The notes under the pieces are model-generated. The model worked only from the letters and a program-made list of their open reading frames with translations, ran no database searches and was not told the origin of the DNA. A stretch of 64,000 nt of DNA from an uncultured Butyricicoccus sp. (lineage in GTDB: Bacteria; Bacillota; Clostridia; Oscillospirales; Butyricicoccaceae), in assembly GCA_900547195.1 (NCBI GenBank), contig URFQ01000004.1, positions 1-64,000 of the forward strand, given 5' to 3'. The position numbers and the translations under genes are program-made. Below are positions 7,093 through 16,012 of this stretch, piece by piece (position 1 is the first letter of the stretch; each line of letters opens with the position of its first letter).

Positions 7093-10000
7093 ATGAGACG
7101 AAGAATGATGAGTCTGCTGTTGGCAATGACGATGGCAACATCTCTGTTTTCAGCGGGCGCGGCAGACGATGATGGGGTCAAGGGCTCTCCGCCGCCTTAC
7201 AATAAGGCCACTGGCTGCTACGAGATCTCGTCGCCGGATCATTTGCTGTATCTGTCCGGCACATGGAAAGACGGCGCGCCGCGCGACGGCCACTATGTAT
7301 TGACGGCGGACATTGATATGGCCGGCGTCAAGGGCTTCAAGCCGATTGCATCCAAGAAAGACGAGGGATATATCGGCACCTTTGACGGGCAGTTCCATTC
7401 GATCTCCAACCTCCGCGTAGAGTATGAGAAAAAATATGCCGGCCTGTTCGGTTACGTGGGCAATCAGGACGATCCGGCGTATATCAAAAATGTCGCTCTG
7501 CTGGACTGCTACGTTACCGGCCAGCAGAACGTCGGCGCTCTGGCGGGCGTCAACTACGGCACGATCACCGGTTGCGTCGTCACCGGCGAAGTTAAGTGCC
7601 TTGACCTGTCCAACTCACATACCGCGGGCGGTATCTGCGGTAAGCTGAAAGAGGGCGAAGGCCCGATCGTCGGCCATGTGGAGAATTGCTATGTAGACGC
7701 CGACATTTCCGCGCCCTACGACGCAGGCGGCGTCGCCGGTATCCAGGACGGCGGCGGCTATCTGGCCAACTGCTTTGCAGCCGGTACAGTCGTGACCACG
7801 GCGCAGAGCGGCACAGTGGGCCACGCGGGCGGCATTGCCGGTTCGTTCAACGCAGGCGAGACGCTCAAAAACAGCGTTTCCGCGCAGAGCCTGATCAAGG
7901 GCGTACTGGATACCGATAAGATCGTGGGCCAGCTGGACGACGAGGCGGCGACCAACATCACCGGGAACATTGCATGGGAGGGTACCGCCCTCGAAGGCAA
8001 CGAGCCGACTGAGCAGCCGATCAAATGGGAGGACGTCTCCGCAGCTACCTTGCAGGACAAGTCCACCTATGAAAAACTGGGCTGGGATTTCTCCAACGTT
8101 TGGGATTGGAACAGCGCAACCAAGCAGCCGGTGCTGTGCGGCTTCAAGTCCTCCATGTTTGCGCCGGTGGATTATACTGTCTCCGGCACCCATATCGTCT
8201 CCCGCGCGGTAAATACCGTGGCGATGGGTTCCCCTGCTTCGATTGATGCGCGCATTGTTTCCGCCGCCAAGGTCGGCAGTGTTACCCTGTATTACGGGGA
8301 AGCTCCCGATGCGGTCACCACTGCGGTTCCGATGACCAAGTCCGGCGACGTTTACAAGGCCTCCATCCCCACCGGCAAGGCGGGCGACCTGTTCTACTAC
8401 ATCTCGGTGCGGACCGACAAGGAGACCCTGACCAAGCCATATGACAATTCCGCACCGATCGTGCTGAACGTGGATGACGGCAAGGTGGACGGCACCCCGA
8501 TCCAGATTACCATGACCCCGGATACCAAGCAGGGCGGCCTGCGTTTCAACTGGCTGACCGATCCCCGCGTGACCAAAAGCGTTATCCAGTATAAAAAGGC
8601 GGGTGCAAGCCAGTGGCAGACCAAGAGCGGCTCCTATTATGTCGAGGCAGTTACTGCGGGCTATAAGGAAAAAGCCGCGCACCGCGTGGAAATTGACGGC
8701 CTTGAGCCTTCTGCGCAGTATGTATACCGCGTAGGCGACGGCGGCGAATTTATGAGCGAAGAGCACAGCTTTACCGCGCCCAAGTCCGCTGCCGACAAGA
8801 GCTTCACGGTTATCTTCTATTCCGACCCGCAGTCCGAATCTGTGGAGAACTACATGAGCTTCAAGCACAGCATCGACGAAGCCCTGAAGGTGTGCCCGAA
8901 CCCCGACCTGATGATCTCCGCGGGCGATACGACCCAGAACGGCTATAAATCCACCGAGTGGGAGGCGTGCTTCGAGGTCATGGGCGATTACTATGCAAAA
9001 TACCCGACCGTGACTGTGGCGGGCAACCACGAAATGAAGGGCGACTGGAACTTCATCTCCTTCGCACAGCGCTTTAACATGTCCGGCGCGAACACCGGAT
9101 ATCCGCAGTTTGACCGCACGATGGGCTATTTTGAATACGGCGACGCGATTTTTGTCGTCCTGAACGGCGAGGTTACCCCGGCTGACCAGAAGGCGGAAAT
9201 CATGAAGAAGGAGCTGCAGTGGTGCAAGAGCGTACTGGACGCTTCCGATAAGAAGTGGCGCATCGTGATGACACACGCAGGCCCGTACACTTCTAACCAT
9301 GATCCGCTGGATGTACGCGATTACTACATCAACGATACCGAATACTCCCTGGATGCAATGAACGTCGACCTGTTCCTGAACGGCCACGACCATATCTATA
9401 TCCGTTCGACGGCAAAGAACGATATCAAGGTGAACACCGGCGACGGCACCACCTACATCACCGGCGGCACTGTGGGAAATAAGTTCTACGAATATATCCC
9501 GGCGCGTTCGGACTATACCACGGATTTTTATGTGGACGCAGAGGATCAGCAGATATTCTCCATCCTCGAATTCAGCGCGGATTCGATCAAGGGCACTGCC
9601 TACCAGAAGCAGGATCCGGACAATTGGAGCAGCTTCAAGGCGGTGGACAGCTACGAGATTCGGAACACCCTGAAGGAAGGCAAGAAGGTCACCGATTACA
9701 CGGATGTTGCCGAGGGCGCGTGGTATTACGACGCAGCCAAGTTCGTAACCGACAACCAGCTGCTCGGCGGCGAGAAGCCCTATGAATTCGGCCCGAACGA
9801 GGCGCTGACCCGTGCTGAAGTTGCGTCTACGCTGTACAATCTGGCAGGGCAGCCGGACGTGGAGTTTGCTGACTTCAGCGATGTGCCGGTAACCCATCAG
9901 GCGCGCGCGGCGATCGCCTGGGCGAATCAGAACGGCGTGATGGTCGGCGTAGGCGGCGGCAAGTTCAATCCTGACGCGGCAGTTTCCCGCCAGGAGCTGG

Positions 10001-10227
10001 CATCGCTGCTCACCCGCTATGCAAAGCTGAATGGCAAGGATACGTCTGCGGATGCATCTGCGGTTCAAAGCTTTACAGACCGCGGCAGCATCTCTTCGTG
10101 GGCGGCCGGCGGCGTGGCATACTGCGTCAAGGCAGGCCTGATGCAGGGCAATGGACAGGTATTCTCTCCCACAGGCACCGCAACCCGCGCGGAAGTTTCT
10201 GTGATCCTGATGAATATCGCGGCATAA
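7093..10227 (+). CDS. Secreted S-layer-anchored purple-acid-phosphatase-like metallophosphoesterase
   Basis: 1044 aa. A signal peptide (about 1-24, ending SAGAA or nearby) is followed by Gly-rich GLUG-like repeats (about 115-250, e.g. NVGALAGVNYGTITGC). Then come a fibronectin-like N-domain of purple acid phosphatases (about 470-565) and a calcineurin-like metallophosphoesterase domain (about 570-840) with GDTTQN (near 610), GNHE (near 643), THAG and NGHDH (near 762) as metal ligands. Three SLH domains (about 865-1044) should bind the secondary cell-wall polymer. It probably releases phosphate from organic phosphates at the cell surface. The ribosome binding site AGAGGAGG is strong. A consensus promoter and LacI operator precede it, tying it to the transport genes downstream. 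The exact substrate (phytate, sugar phosphate, nucleotide) is not visible. Confidence 0.88.
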   Translation: MRRRMMSLLLAMTMATSLFSAGAADDDGVKGSPPPYNKATGCYEISSPDHLLYLSGTWKDGAPRDGHYVLTADIDMAGVKGFKPIASKKDEGYIGTFDGQFHSISNLRVEYEKKYAGLFGYVGNQDDPAYIKNVALLDCYVTGQQNVGALAGVNYGTITGCVVTGEVKCLDLSNSHTAGGICGKLKEGEGPIVGHVENCYVDADISAPYDAGGVAGIQDGGGYLANCFAAGTVVTTAQSGTVGHAGGIAGSFNAGETLKNSVSAQSLIKGVLDTDKIVGQLDDEAATNITGNIAWEGTALEGNEPTEQPIKWEDVSAATLQDKSTYEKLGWDFSNVWDWNSATKQPVLCGFKSSMFAPVDYTVSGTHIVSRAVNTVAMGSPASIDARIVSAAKVGSVTLYYGEAPDAVTTAVPMTKSGDVYKASIPTGKAGDLFYYISVRTDKETLTKPYDNSAPIVLNVDDGKVDGTPIQITMTPDTKQGGLRFNWLTDPRVTKSVIQYKKAGASQWQTKSGSYYVEAVTAGYKEKAAHRVEIDGLEPSAQYVYRVGDGGEFMSEEHSFTAPKSAADKSFTVIFYSDPQSESVENYMSFKHSIDEALKVCPNPDLMISAGDTTQNGYKSTEWEACFEVMGDYYAKYPTVTVAGNHEMKGDWNFISFAQRFNMSGANTGYPQFDRTMGYFEYGDAIFVVLNGEVTPADQKAEIMKKELQWCKSVLDASDKKWRIVMTHAGPYTSNHDPLDVRDYYINDTEYSLDAMNVDLFLNGHDHIYIRSTAKNDIKVNTGDGTTYITGGTVGNKFYEYIPARSDYTTDFYVDAEDQQIFSILEFSADSIKGTAYQKQDPDNWSSFKAVDSYEIRNTLKEGKKVTDYTDVAEGAWYYDAAKFVTDNQLLGGEKPYEFGPNEALTRAEVASTLYNLAGQPDVEFADFSDVPVTHQARAAIAWANQNGVMVGVGGGKFNPDAAVSRQELASLLTRYAKLNGKDTSADASAVQSFTDRGSISSWAAGGVAYCVKAGLMQGNGQVFSPTGTATRAEVSVILMNIAA

Positions 10228-10231
10228 CACA

Positions 10232-10312
10232 AAATGCCCCTGGCAGCCGCCGGGGGCATTGCTGTATAAGCAAAGAAAGAGGGCGCAGTGCGCGTCCTCT
10301 TTCTTTGCTTAT
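10232..10312. terminator. Double convergent terminator
   Basis: The first hairpin, AATGCCCCTGGC / GCCGGGGGCATT, is at 10234-10260. The second, with a 17-bp stem at 10266-10312 (ATAAGCAAAGAAAGAGG and its complement), overlaps the stop codon of the minus-strand PHP gene. They end both converging units. Confidence 0.8.
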
Positions 10313-11001
10313 ACTTCGTCGTGATCGTCCTTGCGTTCGATCAGCGTATATTTGCCTGAGCGCAGCAGCGCGGCAAATTCGAAGCTATCCGCCGGAAGCG
10401 TTTCGCTCAGAATCCCCGAAGTGCCCTCGTCTCCCGGGCGGTGGCAGTCCGAACCGGCTGTCATGAGCAGGCCGTGCTCCTTCGCGTAGGCAAGCGCAAG
10501 ATCGTTGCGGCTGTCATGGCGCGGGTTGCAATTCAGGACTTCGACCCCGTCGAGGTATTCCGCTGGGGCGGGCATGCAGTTCTTTCGGAATGGATGCGCC
10601 TGTACAAGCAGCGCGCCGTCTGCGCGGTATTTCGGCACAAAGGCGGCCAGCCCCCCGCTCATGGTCTTCTCAGGATCGGCCAGCAGCTCGTGATGGAACC
10701 CGTAGAGCAGGTAATCGTTGTCCGAGCCATCAAAACGAAGCTCCGCGCCTTCATAGACAAGGATGCCGTATTTTTTCGCTTCCCGCTGGAGGCGGCGGAA
10801 TCCGAGGAGGAACGCGTCGGTCTTGCTTCCCGGCGCGGTGAGATCAATGTCGGCGTAGTCGAAGCACTCACGGTTATAGTGGTCGGTCACGCAGATGGCG
10901 GCATATCCGGCGGCGGAGTAGGCTTTCATCAGAGCCTGTGCGCCCAGCCAGCCGCAGTGTGAAATATAGGTGGTATGGAGATGGGTTTCAATTTTGTACA
11001 T
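10309..11001 (-). CDS. PHP-domain metal-dependent phosphoesterase
   Basis: 230 aa, essentially one PHP domain. The metal-binding motifs are in order: HLHT (residues 7-10), TDHYN (about 39), GAEL (about 65), AHPF (about 135) and GSDCH (about 184). The family includes histidinol-phosphatase-like enzymes and nucleotide or sugar-phosphate phosphoesterases. It has no signal peptide, so it is cytoplasmic. AGGAGGTGTATT precedes ATG. It converges on the exoenzyme gene and lies behind the LacI-type regulator gene, which points to a role in processing an imported phosphorylated compound. The actual substrate is unknown. Confidence 0.85.
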   Translation of the reverse strand: MYKIETHLHTTYISHCGWLGAQALMKAYSAAGYAAICVTDHYNRECFDYADIDLTAPGSKTDAFLLGFRRLQREAKKYGILVYEGAELRFDGSDNDYLLYGFHHELLADPEKTMSGGLAAFVPKYRADGALLVQAHPFRKNCMPAPAEYLDGVEVLNCNPRHDSRNDLALAYAKEHGLLMTAGSDCHRPGDEGTSGILSETLPADSFEFAALLRSGKYTLIERKDDHDEV

Positions 11002-11024
11002 AATACACCTCCTGGTGTTCTATG

Positions 11025-11051
11025 AAAAATGCCGCCAAAACTGACGGCATT
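11025..11051 (-). terminator. Terminator of the LacI-type regulator gene
   Basis: On the minus strand AATGCCGTCAG-TTTT-GGCGGCATTTTTC, placed between the regulator stop and the start of the PHP gene. Some readthrough into the PHP gene is likely because no separate promoter for it is evident. Confidence 0.7.
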
Positions 11052-11095
11052 GGATGGAACGCAGAGTTCGGGGGCCGCGCTCCATCCCGTGAATG

Positions 11096-12115
11096 TTATT
11101 CAAGCGCACGGCAAGACCGGCGTATGACCAGCGTGGGGCGAATCAGGCGATGGGTGAACTCGTCCCGTTCGGGATGGTTCAGGATCTCCATCAGGATGTT
11201 GACCGCTGCCTCTGCCAGCAGCTGTTTGCGCTGATCGATCGTGGACAGCATAATCTTGGGAAGCGAGGAGTAGATGATATTGTCGAATCCAAACAAAGAT
11301 ATATCCTCGGGTACGGCGACGCCGAATTCATCGGCCGCCTGCAGAACGCCGAGCGCAAGCGAATCGGCTGCCGCAAAGATCGCAGTGCCGTCGAAGCCCC
11401 TTTGAAACAACGTTTTTCCCAGCGCATAGCCGTTGGCGATAGAAGAAGAATCCGCGGGGTTTTCGATGATCTCGGGCACGATGCCGAACGAGTCGAGCGC
11501 CTTACAGAAACCGCGAAAGCGCATCTGATGCGTGACGCTGGACGGGCGGAAACCGAAATACAGGATCTTTCTGTGGCCGAGGGCATACAGATACTCGGCG
11601 GCGAGCCGTCCGCCCTCCAGATTGTCTACGCTGACCGCGTTGATGCCGCCGCCCTCGCTGTCGTCGATCGCGTCGCTGAGCAGAACGATGGGAATGGCAC
11701 TGGAATACTTGTGTACCCAGTTTTTTGCTTCGCTGTACGAATTGGCAAGGATGATGCCGTCCACCTGATGGCCGATCAAAAAGTCGAACAGCTGCGCCGT
11801 GGTATCGTCGTTTCGCAGGCTGTTGCACAACATGACATTATATCCCAGACTGCGGGCATACGTTTCAATCCCGAGCGAAAGTTCCGAATAAAACGGATTG
11901 GTTACATCCGGGATGATCAGACCAAGAACGTTGGTTTTGCTGCGGATGAGGCTGCGTGCCAGAACATTGGCGCGATATCCTTCTTTGCGGCAGATATCGA
12001 GAATCCGCGAACGAGTTTGCTCGCTGATCTCAGGCGAGCCGCTGAGCGCGCGGGAAACCGTCGCATAGGAGACCCCGGCAATTTGTGCAATATCTTTAAT
12101 GGTGACTCGCCGCAT
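11096..12115 (-). CDS. LacI-family transcriptional regulator
   Basis: 339 aa. The N-terminal helix-turn-helix is VTIKDIAQIAGVSYATVSRA, followed by hinge helix VLARSLIRSKTN and a periplasmic-binding-protein-like sensor domain (from about residue 60, LGLIIPDVTNPFYSEL). ATG 12115 is chosen because AGAGGGG lies about 10 nt upstream and the HTH then starts at residue 4; a longer frame to 12184 has no better signal. It probably represses the exoenzyme, kinase and HAD-ABC promoters through the CG-centred operators at 6910, 13134 and 13292. No such site is seen at its own promoter. The effector is probably the imported compound or a derivative, not visible from sequence. Confidence 0.92.
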   Translation of the reverse strand: MRRVTIKDIAQIAGVSYATVSRALSGSPEISEQTRSRILDICRKEGYRANVLARSLIRSKTNVLGLIIPDVTNPFYSELSLGIETYARSLGYNVMLCNSLRNDDTTAQLFDFLIGHQVDGIILANSYSEAKNWVHKYSSAIPIVLLSDAIDDSEGGGINAVSVDNLEGGRLAAEYLYALGHRKILYFGFRPSSVTHQMRFRGFCKALDSFGIVPEIIENPADSSSIANGYALGKTLFQRGFDGTAIFAAADSLALGVLQAADEFGVAVPEDISLFGFDNIIYSSLPKIMLSTIDQRKQLLAEAAVNILMEILNHPERDEFTHRLIRPTLVIRRSCRALE

Positions 12116-12195
12116 GGCCGTTTCAGCCCCTCTCATACTGGTGTTGATCTGTGCGATTTCCGGGATACGCCGCCGGAAGACCACTGGTTGATATC

Positions 12196-12224
12196 ATTAT
12201 AGCGCATTGCTGGTGAGGAAACAA
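12196..12224 (-). promoter_or_regulatory. Promoter of the LacI-type regulator
   Basis: On the minus strand: -35 TTGTTT (12219-12224), 17-bp spacer, -10 TATAAT (12196-12201). It lies just past the stop of the PfkB gene. Confidence 0.65.
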
Positions 12225-12226
12225 GA

Positions 12227-13108
12227 TTATTCGCGGTAAAAGGTATGGATATAGTCGTAAACATCGGCTTCTGTGCCGGTTATTGGGCCGGGAGATTCCA
12301 TCTTGCGGGAAACGGCGGCGGTGGCGAACAACAGGGCATCCGCAATGGAAGCGCCGGTCATGCGCTTCGCCAGATATGCGCCAAAGGTCGTGTCGCCGCG
12401 GCCGGTGCGGCCGGACAGGTTGCGCGCTTTAACCGGGCAGGTATAGTATTCCGCGCCGTCATAGACCAGCATCTCGCTGTTGTGAGAGACCATGATCTCC
12501 TTTGCGCCCCACTCATACAGCATTTTCGCGGCGGCGCGGCGGTCGCTGATGCCGGTCAGGATCTCAGCCTCCGCAGCGTCGGTTTTGAGGAAATCGAAGT
12601 AGCGAAGATATTCATGTTTGTCAGACCAGTCGTGAAAATTCATTTTGCCGCCTTCGTTGTACCGCAGGAAACCCTGGATATCCGCGGAGACCTTGCCGCG
12701 CTTGGACAGCTCCACGATAAGTTCGTTCGGGAAATCGCCGTACAGCAGGCCGGCGAGATGGTACAGGCCGCAGTCCACGTGGGGGATCTCGTCCAAGGTG
12801 ATGGGGTCGGACTGCGCCAGACATTCTACCTCGCGGCGTTCCCGATCGGCGGTGAAATAGGTGTTTTGCATGAGCGTGGTTGCGCTTGAGGACAGAAGCG
12901 CGACGCTTTCTGCGGGGAGCTTCAGTGCTTCAATAATGTCGGCATCGTCCGGATGTATCTTGACTGATGCAAAAACGTTTGCATGCGCAATCTTTGCGGC
13001 CGCGACACCGAAGAAGACTGCGCCGCCAATCTCGTGAACTTCATTTCCAGTATAATCAATATTCAGGTCTCTTGTGGCGGGGCCTATCAGCATAAGGTCG
13101 TATTTCAT
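12227..13108 (-). CDS. PfkB-family carbohydrate kinase
   Basis: 293 aa ribokinase-like fold. The C-terminal PfkB signature is SGRTGRGDTTFGAYLAKR, with catalytic Asp in GRGD (Arg replaces the usual Ala of GAGD). The glycine patch EIGGAVFFGVAAAK lies near residue 27. The stretch TLMQNTYFTADRERREVE and later ADIQGFLRY with LKTDAAEAEILTG recalls the inositol-kinase-like branch of PfkB proteins; that is a weak, memory-based inference. GAAAGGAACTGCC precedes ATG. Its promoter carries a LacI-type operator, and it is divergent from the HAD-ABC operon. It likely phosphorylates a sugar or polyol derived from the locus substrate. Confidence 0.85.
   Translation of the reverse strand: MKYDLMLIGPATRDLNIDYTGNEVHEIGGAVFFGVAAAKIAHANVFASVKIHPDDADIIEALKLPAESVALLSSSATTLMQNTYFTADRERREVECLAQSDPITLDEIPHVDCGLYHLAGLLYGDFPNELIVELSKRGKVSADIQGFLRYNEGGKMNFHDWSDKHEYLRYFDFLKTDAAEAEILTGISDRRAAAKMLYEWGAKEIMVSHNSEMLVYDGAEYYTCPVKARNLSGRTGRGDTTFGAYLAKRMTGASIADALLFATAAVSRKMESPGPITGTEADVYDYIHTFYRE
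12969..12982. promoter_or_regulatory. Possible intragenic operator
   Basis: GCAAAAACGTTTGC inside the 5' part of the PfkB gene resembles the operator at 13292-13305 and is about 310 bp from it, a spacing that would allow looping. It could be chance. Confidence 0.3.
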
Positions 13109-13133
13109 GGGCAGTTCCTTTCAAAATTTATTT

Positions 13134-13147
13134 CGTAATCGTTTACG
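13134..13147. promoter_or_regulatory. LacI-family operator of the PfkB gene
   Basis: CGTAATCGTTTACG, one mismatch from the perfect site at 6910. It lies about 9 bp after the -10 of the minus-strand promoter. Confidence 0.75.
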
Positions 13148-13155
13148 ATACTTCA

Positions 13156-13184
13156 AGAATAACACTACCGTCCAAAAGAATCAA
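13156..13184 (-). promoter_or_regulatory. Promoter of the PfkB gene
   Basis: On the minus strand: -35 TTGATT (13179-13184), 17-bp spacer, -10 TATTCT (13156-13161). Confidence 0.65.
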
Positions 13185-13250
13185 TTGTGAATATTCCCCA
13201 AAAAAGCACCGCTAAACTTTATGTAAATGGTAAAACTATGGTGTTTTATG

Positions 13251-13279
13251 TTGACATATCACGAATGAAATGATAGAAT
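13251..13279 (+). promoter_or_regulatory. Promoter of the HAD-ABC operon
   Basis: -35 TTGACA (13251-13256), 17-bp spacer, -10 TAGAAT (13274-13279). It is divergent from the PfkB promoter about 70 bp away. Confidence 0.85.
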
Positions 13280-13291
13280 TCACTCAACAAG

Positions 13292-13305
13292 CGAAAACGT
13301 TTGCG
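13292..13305. promoter_or_regulatory. LacI-family operator of the HAD-ABC operon
   Basis: CGAAAACGTTTGCG, two changes from the site at 6910 with the same AAACGTTT core, 12 bp after the -10. Confidence 0.75.
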
Positions 13306-13351
13306 AAAAAATACATGTCTGGACATTTGGCGGCAGCGAAGGGGGAATACC

Positions 13352-14137
13352 ATGATCCGAGCAGTTTTCTTCGATATTGGCGGCACGGTGCATACGCAGG
13401 ACGCAACACCTGCGTGCGATGCAGCCTATGCGCGCCAACTGTTTGATTATCTGGAAAAGCATCATATTTTCACAGAGGAAACACCGGAGGCGCTTCTGGC
13501 GCATGTGAACAGCGGCGCGAAAGCTTATAAGAAGTTCACGGAAGAGCAGCTGATCGAGCTGCCGAATGATCTCATCTGGAAAGATTATATGCTGCGGGAT
13601 TTCAACATCCCGGCAGGCCAGCTCGAGGGGCTCGGGGAAGATCTCAGCTATATGTTCGACCGCTTCCGAAAGCAGATTGTCAGGCGTCCCGGGCTGGAGG
13701 AGACCCTGAAAGCGCTGAAGAGCCGGGGCTACCGGCTCGGCGTAATCTCCAATATCATGAGCCGTTTCTTTGTCCCCCGCATCCTGCGGGAATACGGGAT
13801 TGACCAGTATTTCGAAACGCTCACACTGAGCAGCGTTTGCGGCATCCGCAAGCCGCGTCCGGAGATCTTCGACATCGCGCTGCGCGACATGGGGATTTGC
13901 AAAGGCGAAGCCTGCTATGTCGGCGACACGATTTCAAGGGACGTGCGCGGAGTGCGGAATGCCGGCTGGCCGATGATGATCCAGATTGAGAATCCCAGGA
14001 TATACCATAAGGATGAAAAATACCTGGGCATGGGCTATAAACCGGATGTACTCATCCACGAATTGCCTGAACTGACAGCGGTTCTGGATGCGCATAAATT
14101 GAAGGAGGGAATCGAAAACGATGAAACCAAAGGATGA
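13352..14137 (+). CDS. HAD-family hydrolase (first of two in the locus)
   Basis: 261 aa. HAD motifs are I FFDIGGT (nucleophile Asp8), II VISN, III Lys in GIRKPRP and IV VGDTISRD. The second Asp of the usual DxD pair is Gly here, which removes the standard general acid/base of HAD phosphatases; the paralogue at 19989 has the same change. The start is ATG 13352 with AAGGGGG upstream. It is first in a LacI-controlled operon and overlaps the permease gene by 17 nt, so tightly co-expressed. It probably acts on a phosphorylated intermediate, but true phosphatase activity should not be assumed. Confidence 0.85.
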   Translation: MIRAVFFDIGGTVHTQDATPACDAAYARQLFDYLEKHHIFTEETPEALLAHVNSGAKAYKKFTEEQLIELPNDLIWKDYMLRDFNIPAGQLEGLGEDLSYMFDRFRKQIVRRPGLEETLKALKSRGYRLGVISNIMSRFFVPRILREYGIDQYFETLTLSSVCGIRKPRPEIFDIALRDMGICKGEACYVGDTISRDVRGVRNAGWPMMIQIENPRIYHKDEKYLGMGYKPDVLIHELPELTAVLDAHKLKEGIENDETKG

Positions 14138-15953
14138 AAATTACTCCAAGTCCCGGCGGCTGAAGAATCAGATCAAAGCCGTGGTCACCAATCCTTATAA
14201 CGTGATTGTGCTGATTGCAATCGTGCTGCTGACCTATCTGATCGTGCTCCCGCTGCTGGATATGATCTCCACCTCGTTTACGCTCGCCCAGCGCGACGCG
14301 CGGCAGGCGGGCGGTTCCGCCGGCGATTTCACGCTTTACTACTGGCAGCGCCTGCTGGGTTCCAACCTGACCTATAAGCTGCTGGTCGAGCCGCTGCTCC
14401 ATTCGCTGCTGATCGGCTTCTGCGTTTCGGTCTGCGCGATCCTGCTCGGTTCGGTGCTGGCGTGGCTGATGGTCCGCACCGACCTGCCGTTCAAGCCGTT
14501 TTTCTCGCTGGCGGTCATCATTCCGTACATGATTCCCAGCTGGTGCAAGTCGCAGGCGTGGCTCACCATGTTCAAGACGCCGCGTATCGGCGGCGCGCCC
14601 GGTTTTCTGGCAAGCCTCGGCATCCACGTGCCCGACTGGCTGGCTTACGGCCCGGTCGCGATTATCGCGGTGCTATCGCTCCATTATTACGCATACGCCT
14701 ATCTGCTGGTTTCCTCGGCGCTCAACTCCATCAATTCCGAGCTGGAGGAGATGGGCGAGATTCAGGGCGCCGGGAAGGCGACCATCCTGCGCAAGATCAC
14801 CTTCCCGCTGGTGTTGCCGGCCATGCTGTCCGCCGTCATCCTGACGTTCTCCAAGGCGATCGGCACCTTCGGCGTCATCAATTATTTGGGTTCCAAGGTC
14901 AATTTTGTGACGCTGTCCAGCCAGCTGTATATGAACAGCAAATCCCAGAACACCTCGACTGCGTTCGCGATGGCGCTCATCATGATCGCAATCGCCTCCC
15001 TATCCGTCTTCATCAACCAGAAGCTGATTGGCTCGCGCAAATCCTACGCGACCATCGGCGGCAAGGGCGGCCGCTCGACGCCAATCCGTCTCGGCGCGCA
15101 CAAGCCGGTCATCACGCTCCTGTTGATTGCGTTTTTCGTCATCGGCATCATCACCCCGATCCTGATCCTGATTCTCGAGTCGTTTATGCTGAAGGAAGGC
15201 GACTACTCGTTGTCCAACCTTACCCTTCATTACTGGATCGGCGACCCGATCCCGACCATCATGGAAGGCCTGCCAGGCATCTTCAAGAATGCTAACTTCC
15301 GCGCCGCGCTGATCAACTCCCTCAAGCTGACCTTTGTAAACGGCGTATTCGGCACCATCTTCGGCCAGATCGCCGGTTATATCTGCGCGAAAGGCCGCGG
15401 CAAGCTGCACGGCAAGATCGTCGAGCAGCTGGTGTTTATCCCGTACCTGATCCCGTCCATCGCGTTCGGCGGCATTTTCCTTTCCATGTTCTCCAAGCCC
15501 CAGACTGTGTTCGGGTTTGAGCTGATCCCGTCCCTGTACGGTACCTTCGCGCTGCTGACCCTGACTTCTGTCGTCAAGCATCTGCCATTCGCCGCGCGCG
15601 CCGGCACATCCAACATGCTGCAGATCGGCGGCGAGTTGGAGGAGGCGGCCGAGATCGCGGGCGCAGGCTTTTTCAAGCGGTTTGTCCGCATCGTATTTCC
15701 GCTGTCTAAGGGCGGCTTCATTTCCGGCTTTATGCTGATCTTTGTATCCATCATGAAGGAACTCGACCTCATCATCCTGATCATGACGCCGAAAACGACC
15801 ACGCTCCCTTATCTTGCATTCCAGTATCAGAACGGCAACTCGCCGCAGGCTTCAAACTGCGTTGCGATCGTGATGTTCTCCATCGTATTTCTGGTATACG
15901 CGCTGGCAAACATCTTCGGCGACGCCGATCTGGCGAAGAGCATGGGCGGCTAA
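14121..15953 (+). CDS. ABC transporter permease, two domains fused (AfuB/FbpB type)
   Basis: 610 aa with about 12 membrane segments in two homologous halves. Each has an EAA loop: ELEEMGEIQGAGKATILRKI (about residue 210) and ELEEAAEIAGAGFFKRFVRI (about residue 505). A single fused permease is the arrangement of the Fe3+/hexose-phosphate/phosphonate group of importers (FbpB, AfuB). Together with the ATPase and lipoprotein that follow it makes a complete importer. Phosphatase-like neighbours favour an organophosphate over iron as substrate; this is inference. Confidence 0.88.
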   Translation: MKPKDENYSKSRRLKNQIKAVVTNPYNVIVLIAIVLLTYLIVLPLLDMISTSFTLAQRDARQAGGSAGDFTLYYWQRLLGSNLTYKLLVEPLLHSLLIGFCVSVCAILLGSVLAWLMVRTDLPFKPFFSLAVIIPYMIPSWCKSQAWLTMFKTPRIGGAPGFLASLGIHVPDWLAYGPVAIIAVLSLHYYAYAYLLVSSALNSINSELEEMGEIQGAGKATILRKITFPLVLPAMLSAVILTFSKAIGTFGVINYLGSKVNFVTLSSQLYMNSKSQNTSTAFAMALIMIAIASLSVFINQKLIGSRKSYATIGGKGGRSTPIRLGAHKPVITLLLIAFFVIGIITPILILILESFMLKEGDYSLSNLTLHYWIGDPIPTIMEGLPGIFKNANFRAALINSLKLTFVNGVFGTIFGQIAGYICAKGRGKLHGKIVEQLVFIPYLIPSIAFGGIFLSMFSKPQTVFGFELIPSLYGTFALLTLTSVVKHLPFAARAGTSNMLQIGGELEEAAEIAGAGFFKRFVRIVFPLSKGGFISGFMLIFVSIMKELDLIILIMTPKTTTLPYLAFQYQNGNSPQASNCVAIVMFSIVFLVYALANIFGDADLAKSMGG

Positions 15954-16012
15954 ACAGCGGGAGCCTGCTCGGGCAGGACCCAAGATGCTATCTTTGAAAA
16001 GGAGTTTCTGGA

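Noticed and set aside
7615..10230. 871-codon open frame opposite the exoenzyme
   Set aside because: Antisense shadow of a gene with clear domains; composition is not protein-like and there are no start signals.
13352..14137. Frameshift between the first HAD gene and the permease gene
   Set aside because: The 17-nt overlap is normal coupling; both proteins are complete at their ends.
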